Assembly: GCA_030638385.1 (NCBI GenBank)
Contig: DAOWES010000069.1
Location: 1-11,201 of the forward strand
Length of the DNA stretch: 11,201 nt
Reading direction: 5' to 3'
From: Candidatus Cloacimonadota bacterium
Lineage (GTDB): Bacteria; Cloacimonadota; Cloacimonadia; Cloacimonadales; TCS61
The notes under the pieces were generated by a model that saw only the letters and a program-made list of their open reading frames with translations, was not told the DNA's origin and did no database searches. The stretch's first letter is position 1. The number at the start of each line of letters is the position of its first letter. This document shows positions 7,903 through 11,201 of the stretch, one piece after another. The translations under genes were made by a program, and so were the position numbers.

Positions 7903-8734
7903 CTTTACCTCCTACTTTCATCAAAAACAGATCAGATAAACTTGGTGTACCATATTCAGCGTCTGCCAATTTCACATCAGAGCTAACAACACCGCTAATT
8001 TTTCCCAGAAATTCTGTTTTCAAACTAGCAGATATCTCATCTAATTCTGCCTTTCTCTCATTTGGTATCGAAATTACTTTATACTTCTTTTTAAGTTCTA
8101 AAATATCTTCGTGCAAAACAATTCTACCTTTATCAATAAAGATGATATCTTGTAAAAGATGCTCAACTTCTTCTACCTGATGCGTTGAAATGATAATTGT
8201 TTTATCCTCTGTAAAGAAGTCTCCCAATATTGTATTAAAAAATTCTTTTCTAAAGACAATATCAAGCCCTAAAGTGGGCTCATCTAAAAGCAACACATCA
8301 ACATCAATAGCTAATGTTATAAGTAGATACAACTTAGTCTTCATGCCTTTTGATAAAGTTCCGACTTTTTTATTCAATGGTAATTCGCTTTTTTCTAAAA
8401 GACGATCGGCAATATCTTGAACCCAACGCTCATTAACCGATGCGACATACTCAATTGTTTGTTTTACTGTTAAGCGATCATCTAAACAGCCTACATCCGG
8501 GATAAAGGCAATACGCTCATGCAATCTACTTTCTTTTAAATGTGAACCAAATGTTTTAATCTCTCCTTCATAATTCAAAAAGCCAAGTAAGCAACGCATT
8601 AGTGTGGACTTTCCGGCTCCATTCTTTCCCAATAGCCCGATAATTCTTCCTTTCGGAATATCCAAATTGACTTCATCAAGAGCTTTCAGTTTTCCAAAGT
8701 GTTTTGTAACACCCTTCATTTCTATAAAATTCAT
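7895..8734 (-). CDS. ABC transporter ATP-binding protein (YtrB-like)
   Basis: A 279-residue cytoplasmic ATPase that energises the ABC-2 permease encoded downstream. Visible motifs: Walker A GKNGAGKST (36-44), ABC signature LSKGM (127-131), Walker B VLLLDEP (147-153) with D-loop GLD, and H-loop STH (H185). The Q-loop region reads FIPD (77-80) with no glutamine, a variation also seen in YtrB/EcsA-like ATPases. After about residue 205 comes a C-terminal extension of about 70 residues of unknown role. Its ATG overlaps the regulator stop by one base (TAATG) and is preceded by AGGAGG (8741-8746). Gene order regulator-ATPase-permease is that of ytrABC-type operons. The family is certain; the transported substrate is unknown. 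Confidence 0.93.
   Translation of the reverse strand: MNFIEMKGVTKHFGKLKALDEVNLDIPKGRIIGLLGKNGAGKSTLMRCLLGFLNYEGEIKTFGSHLKESRLHERIAFIPDVGCLDDRLTVKQTIEYVASVNERWVQDIADRLLEKSELPLNKKVGTLSKGMKTKLYLLITLAIDVDVLLLDEPTLGLDIVFRKEFFNTILGDFFTEDKTIIISTHQVEEVEHLLQDIIFIDKGRIVLHEDILELKKKYKVISIPNERKAELDEISASLKTEFLGKISGVVSSDVKLADAEYGTPSLSDLFLMKVGGKDA
7908..7912 (-). promoter_or_regulatory. Ribosome binding site of the permease inside the ATPase gene
   Basis: GGAGG lies 5 nt before the permease ATG, within the last codons of the ATPase gene. It supports a coupled start in an overlapping operon. Confidence 0.8.
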
Positions 8735-9102
8735 TAATTTCCTCCTTGGAATATTTTCTCTGCAATTCTAATAATCTCAGATAAAGAGATGCCAATCGCT
8801 TTCCCTTTGAGAAAAACTTGCTGAAGATCATTTTCCAAAAATTGTTTAGTCTTGTTTGTTAATAATCTTTGACGAGCTCCGGCTAGCACAAACATTCCGA
8901 TTCCCCTTTTTTTATACAATATATCTTCATTCATCAATTCATTATAAGCGTTGGATATTGTTTGAGGATTCACCCGGTAGTGTTTTGCCATATCTCTGAT
9001 CGAAGCAATTTTTTCTTCTTCTTTCAGGGTTTGTGAAATAATAGCATTCTCAATCTCTTCTTTAATCTGAAGATAAATAGGAATACTTTCATTAAATTTC
9101 AT
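8734..9102 (-). CDS. GntR-family transcriptional regulator, YtrA subfamily
   Basis: A 122-residue DNA-binding protein, expected to repress its own operon. Residues 7-72 form a GntR winged helix-turn-helix: PIYLQIKEEI (8-17), SIRDMA (34-39), recognition helix NPQTISNAYNEL (45-56) and wing RGIGMFV (66-72). Residues 75-122 are a short helical tail rather than a FadR- or HutC-type ligand domain, which is the mark of the YtrA subfamily. The ATG has AGGAGG six bases upstream (9109-9114). The stop overlaps the ATPase start by one base. YtrA regulators typically control adjacent ABC transporter genes and are often induced by envelope-active agents; the inducer here is unknown. Candidate operator sequences lie just upstream. 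Confidence 0.93.
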   Translation of the reverse strand: MKFNESIPIYLQIKEEIENAIISQTLKEEEKIASIRDMAKHYRVNPQTISNAYNELMNEDILYKKRGIGMFVLAGARQRLLTNKTKQFLENDLQQVFLKGKAIGISLSEIIRIAEKIFQGGN

Positions 9103-9116
9103 TTTCCACCTCCTGT

Positions 9117-9160
9117 TTTAGTGTACGGGCTAACCAACACACCGGGCTTTTTTTTGTCAA
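9117..9160 (-). promoter_or_regulatory. Candidate promoter/operator of the regulator-ABC operon
   Basis: A perfect TTGACA lies on the minus strand at 9160-9155, about 53 bp before the regulator ATG, but no good -10 follows at 17 bp. Between it and the start are a direct repeat of AGCCCG(G)T (in plus coordinates about 9125-9131 and 9141-9148) and a GTGT/ACAC inverted pair (9121-9124 and 9137-9140). TTTAGTGT (9117-9124) is also matched by an exact inverted copy, ACACTAAA, at 9191-9198. GTGT/ACAC half-sites are consistent with YtrA-type operators. Placement is inference. Confidence 0.4.
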
Positions 9161-9254
9161 TTTTATTTTTCTCTTCTACTTTTTTCTTTGACACTAAATT
9201 GATTAAATTAGAAAAATTGTCGTCATAGCTTTCGAGTAATTATTGCTTTATATT

Positions 9255-9260
9255 TATAAT
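9255..9260 (+). promoter_or_regulatory. Candidate -10 element of the diguanylate cyclase gene
   Basis: A perfect TATAAT lies 42 bp before the start codon, in the divergent region shared with the regulator gene. The -35 region is weak (TTCGAG at about 18 bp), so the promoter may need an activator or may be of another type. Confidence 0.4.
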
Positions 9261-9301
9261 TAGTGCAATTTTCGAAGAGATTATAAAAAGGAAATATTTT
9301 C

Positions 9302-10144
9302 ATGTTTGAAAAACAAAAATTATACTCTAAAATCATATATTTTTTATTGGGACTATTGTTATCTATCTCAATTACCATAATTAGATATATTACCGGACCG
9401 GCTTTTCAGATTGAACAATTTTACTTAATACCAATTATTATTGTTACTTGGTATGTAAATAAAGAAGTTGGAATAATCATCGCCGCGATTAGTGTTTCAC
9501 TTTGGATAGTATTTGATCATCTTACCATGCAAACATTAGCCAGCGGTATTGCTCCCGGTTTGAATGAAATATTTCGTTTGATAATATTCATGTTCATCAT
9601 CTTCTTAATAGAACGTTCCAAATATTATATCATGAGATTAACCGAATTATCCGGAACTGACCTACTTACTAAAGTATATAATCGCCGCGGATTTATTAAG
9701 TTAGCAGATTTAGAGCTAGAACGTTCCAGACGATACAATCACTCTTTCTCATTATTATATATAGATTTAGATAATTTCAAGAAGGTAAATGATACATTTG
9801 GTCACCATACTGGTGATGAGCTTTTAGTAAGAGCTTCAGAAATTTTTGACAATCAAACGAGAAGTATAGATATCGTAGGCAGAATGGGTGGTGATGAATT
9901 TTGTATCTTACTTCCCGAAACCAATAAAGATGAATCTAAGATAGTGTATGATAAATTGAATTATGCAATAATGAAATTGATGAATGACAATAAGTGGCCG
10001 GTATCAATGAGTGTGGGAATTGTAGATTTCACGGAAAAACCTGCGACAGTCAATATAATGATAGCAGAAGCAGATGCATTGATGTATGAAGTTAAAAATA
10101 GTGGGAAAAATGGCTTAATCTTAAAAACTTATACAAACACTTAA
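9302..10144 (+). CDS. Membrane-anchored GGDEF diguanylate cyclase
   Basis: A 280-residue enzyme expected to make cyclic di-GMP from two GTP. The N-terminal 105 residues hold about four hydrophobic segments (roughly 9-29, 38-53, 55-72, 87-103) with short loops, forming a small unclassified membrane sensor. The GGDEF domain follows directly (about 108-275): DLLT (120-123), YNRRG, DLDNFK (155-160, metal-binding Asp) and an intact GGDEF active site (196-200). The product-inhibition I-site RxxD is also intact (RSID, 187-190), so activity should be feedback-limited. AAAAGGA precedes the ATG by about 9 nt. There is no EAL or receiver domain. It is divergent from the regulator-ABC operon and monocistronic; no clear terminator follows. 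Confidence 0.94.
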   Translation: MFEKQKLYSKIIYFLLGLLLSISITIIRYITGPAFQIEQFYLIPIIIVTWYVNKEVGIIIAAISVSLWIVFDHLTMQTLASGIAPGLNEIFRLIIFMFIIFLIERSKYYIMRLTELSGTDLLTKVYNRRGFIKLADLELERSRRYNHSFSLLYIDLDNFKKVNDTFGHHTGDELLVRASEIFDNQTRSIDIVGRMGGDEFCILLPETNKDESKIVYDKLNYAIMKLMNDNKWPVSMSVGIVDFTEKPATVNIMIAEADALMYEVKNSGKNGLILKTYTNT

Positions 10145-10387
10145 CCGGTGATAAAATTCAGAATTCCAATAAAGAATTATACCGCGAATTAACGTTTTAC
10201 CATTGTCACGTTCTTCTTGCTCTTCTTTCAAGCTGAATGTGGAGTCGCCTGTTAGCCACCAAGAAATAACAATAAAAGAATTATGGGAAATAATATAACT
10301 ATGATAATAAAATAATTTTAAAAGAAAAAAAAATACCTTAGCAAAATAGAAATATTTTAGCTTAGAGTATAAAAAAAAGGAAAATTA
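10145..10387. other. Intergenic stretch with an isolated GC-richer block
   Basis: No gene is supported here. Most of it is very AT-rich, but about 10197-10262 is clearly GC-richer and less repetitive. On the minus strand a frame open through this block reads like protein (SWWLTGDSTFSLKEEQEER) but has no start codon or ribosome binding site. It may be a gene fragment or chance. Confidence 0.3.
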
Positions 10388-10753
10388 ATAAAAAAGATTT
10401 TATTAATGTTACTTTTATTATTAACAATATTTAGTATAATACAAGCCGAAGAAGTTGACCGAGAGAAATATATGCCCCCAAAAAAGTCTAAACAACATAG
10501 CGAACCTTTACAAATTACGAAAAAATACCTTATAACTGCTTATTATAATACGAAATAAGGCCAAGTTTACTCAAAATACCTGAGATTTCTACTCATAGTA
10601 AGTGTTAGCTGAATCCCGGATAAGGAAGAAATACCTGAATGGGAAAAATAAAATTGGAGAGAGAATGGAAAAATTGTGGAAAGTAGTAACCATGAGGAAC
10701 TACCGGAGCTGGGCGGCGTTTACCGGAAATTAACCCAAGCGGCGAGGATGTGA
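10388..10753 (+). pseudogene. Decayed gene remnant: signal-peptide start, in-frame stops, ABC-like tail
   Basis: One frame reads almost through this stretch. AAAAGGA is followed six bases later by ATA AAA AAG..., so the start position carries ATA where ATG would be expected. It encodes KKILLMLLLLLTIF then SIIQAEE, a classic signal peptide (cut probably at QA-E), then a Lys-rich stretch. Stops follow at 10556 (TAA), 10610 (TGA) and 10649 (TAA) before a double TGA at 10751. A downstream in-frame ATG at 10406 would give 50 residues but lies too far from the binding site and truncates the signal peptide. The last part (about 10655-10750) reads ENGKIVESSNHEEL then GGVYRKL, resembling the extreme C-terminus of ABC exporter ATPases. 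A secreted start and an ABC tail do not belong together, so two remnants may be joined. Alternative: non-coding sequence. Confidence 0.4.
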
Positions 10754-10781
10754 TGAGAAGAATTTTTCCCATTAAAAAAAA

Positions 10782-10910
10782 GGAGTTCCACAAGAATCGT
10801 TGGAAGAGTTAAAATAAAAGTTTAAAAACATTTTAGATATCTACAAGCAGAATATAAAGTTAAGACCACTTTCAACTCAAAAAGTGTATTTTTTTACTCT
10901 TAATATATGA
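10782..10910 (+). pseudogene. Possible helical protein fragment
   Basis: In a different frame from the preceding remnant, sequence starting GVPQESLEELK and, after one stop (10815), continuing KFKNILDIYKQ has the look of a coding helix. It has no start codon and ends at TGA 10908. A strong AAGGAG lies just before it but with no usable start codon at the right spacing. It may be debris of the same decayed gene after a frameshift. Low certainty. Confidence 0.2.
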
Positions 10911-11065
10911 AGGGTGTTTTTATTTAAGAAGGGATCCTGTTTTTTCAAATAATAATTTATTATTATAAAATTATGATGAAGATAGCTTATGGAATATTAT
11001 AAATATTTACAGGAAAAAAATCCTGCATATTTAAGTTAGAAAAGAATAAGTTCATTTATTAACGG
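10911..11065. other. AT-rich intergenic sequence, no gene seen
   Basis: Very AT-rich, with a small CAGGA/TCCTG hairpin around an A-run (11010-11025) and an AATAATAA/TTATTATT-type palindrome near 10950. No open frame or RNA gene is recognisable. Confidence 0.5.
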
Positions 11066-11101
11066 CCTCTCTATTGCATTTTCCCCGGTAGAGAGGTTTT
11101 T
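11066..11101 (+). terminator. Orphan Rho-independent terminator
   Basis: CCTCTCTA (11066-11073) pairs perfectly with TAGAGAGG (11089-11096) around a 15-nt loop, followed at once by TTTTT (11097-11101). It is a convincing intrinsic terminator on the plus strand with no intact gene upstream for over 900 bp. It may be left from the decayed gene at 10388, or it may end a small unannotated RNA. Confidence 0.8.
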
Positions 11102-11131
11102 AGAATTATCGAAACAATAAGATAATTTAGA

Positions 11132-11158
11132 GGGGGATACTTCTTGTCTGTCCCCGGA
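11132..11158. repeat. GGGGA...TCCCC hairpin carrying the GTCTGTCCC motif
   Basis: GGGGA and TCCCC can pair around TACTTCTTGTCTG. The right half, GTCTGTCCCCGGA, is a near-copy, in inverted orientation, of the palindrome at 1992-2012. The rest of the window to 11201 shows no gene and is cut by the window end. Confidence 0.35.
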
Positions 11159-11201
11159 TGAGAACGAAATGTGTGAAGGGGAAAAATAAATTTTGAAGAG
11201 G

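Noticed and set aside
7836..8180. 114-residue plus-strand open frame opposite the ABC genes
   Set aside because: It overlaps two well-supported minus-strand genes and resembles no protein.
10664..10732. Plus-strand ATG frame (MEKLWKVVTMRNYRSW...) preceded by GGAGAGAGA
   Set aside because: Only 22 codons, and out of frame with the ABC-like remnant that better explains the same bases.
10605..10793. 62-residue minus-strand open frame in the debris region
   Set aside because: Low-quality composition (Pro/Phe-rich), no convincing ribosome binding site, and it lies opposite the plus-strand ABC-like tail.
11010..11025. CAGGA/TCCTG hairpin around an A-run
   Set aside because: A 5-bp stem is expected by chance at this length and composition, and no T-run follows.
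10145..11201. CRISPR array, tRNA, rRNA or insertion sequence in the gene-free end
   Set aside because: No regularly spaced repeats, no tRNA-like fold with CCA context, no transposase frame and no target-site duplications could be seen.

Overview
This is an AT-rich stretch (A+T about two thirds by eye) of a bacterial chromosome from a Gram-negative-type organism. The coding genes are ordinary in composition. Most have strong Shine-Dalgarno sequences (GGAGG or AAGGA types), which argues against a typical Bacteroidetes genome. A long SppA with an extra outer-membrane-like N-terminal domain, a DUF4097 envelope protein and a YtrABC-type operon fit an FCB-group relative such as Candidatus Cloacimonadota. 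That placement is inference only.

Layout: (1) 1-276 is intergenic and holds a degenerate CGCTAAG/CGCAAAG inverted unit. (2) 277-1941 (+) is a DeaD/CsdA-type DEAD-box RNA helicase ending at a hairpin terminator. (3) 2177-2959 (+) is a PHP-family histidinol-phosphatase-like hydrolase. It converges on the next operon across a bidirectional terminator. (4) 9102 down to 3056 (-) holds five minus-strand genes in two blocks. The upstream block is a tightly overlapping GntR/YtrA regulator, ABC ATPase and ABC-2 permease. The second block, 157 bp further on, is a DUF4097 adhesin-like exported protein followed 16 bp later by a fused SppA-like protease. (5) 9302-10144 (+) is a membrane-bound GGDEF diguanylate cyclase, divergent from the regulator. 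(6) 10145-11201 has no intact gene. It contains gene debris, an orphan Rho-independent terminator and a short palindromic motif that recurs in the window.

Functionally, the minus-strand genes read as an envelope-maintenance neighbourhood. A one-component repressor controls an ABC pump of the type that responds to envelope-active compounds in Firmicutes. Downstream lie an exported beta-structured protein and a membrane protease. The cyclase adds c-di-GMP signalling next door. The helicase and the PHP hydrolase are housekeeping genes with no evident link.

The least explained part is 10145-11201. One frame reads from a signal-peptide-like start with an ATA in place of ATG, through three in-frame stops, into a stretch resembling the C-terminus of an ABC exporter. 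It looks like a decayed gene or a junction of several decayed genes. I did not find a convincing undescribed defence or mobile system.
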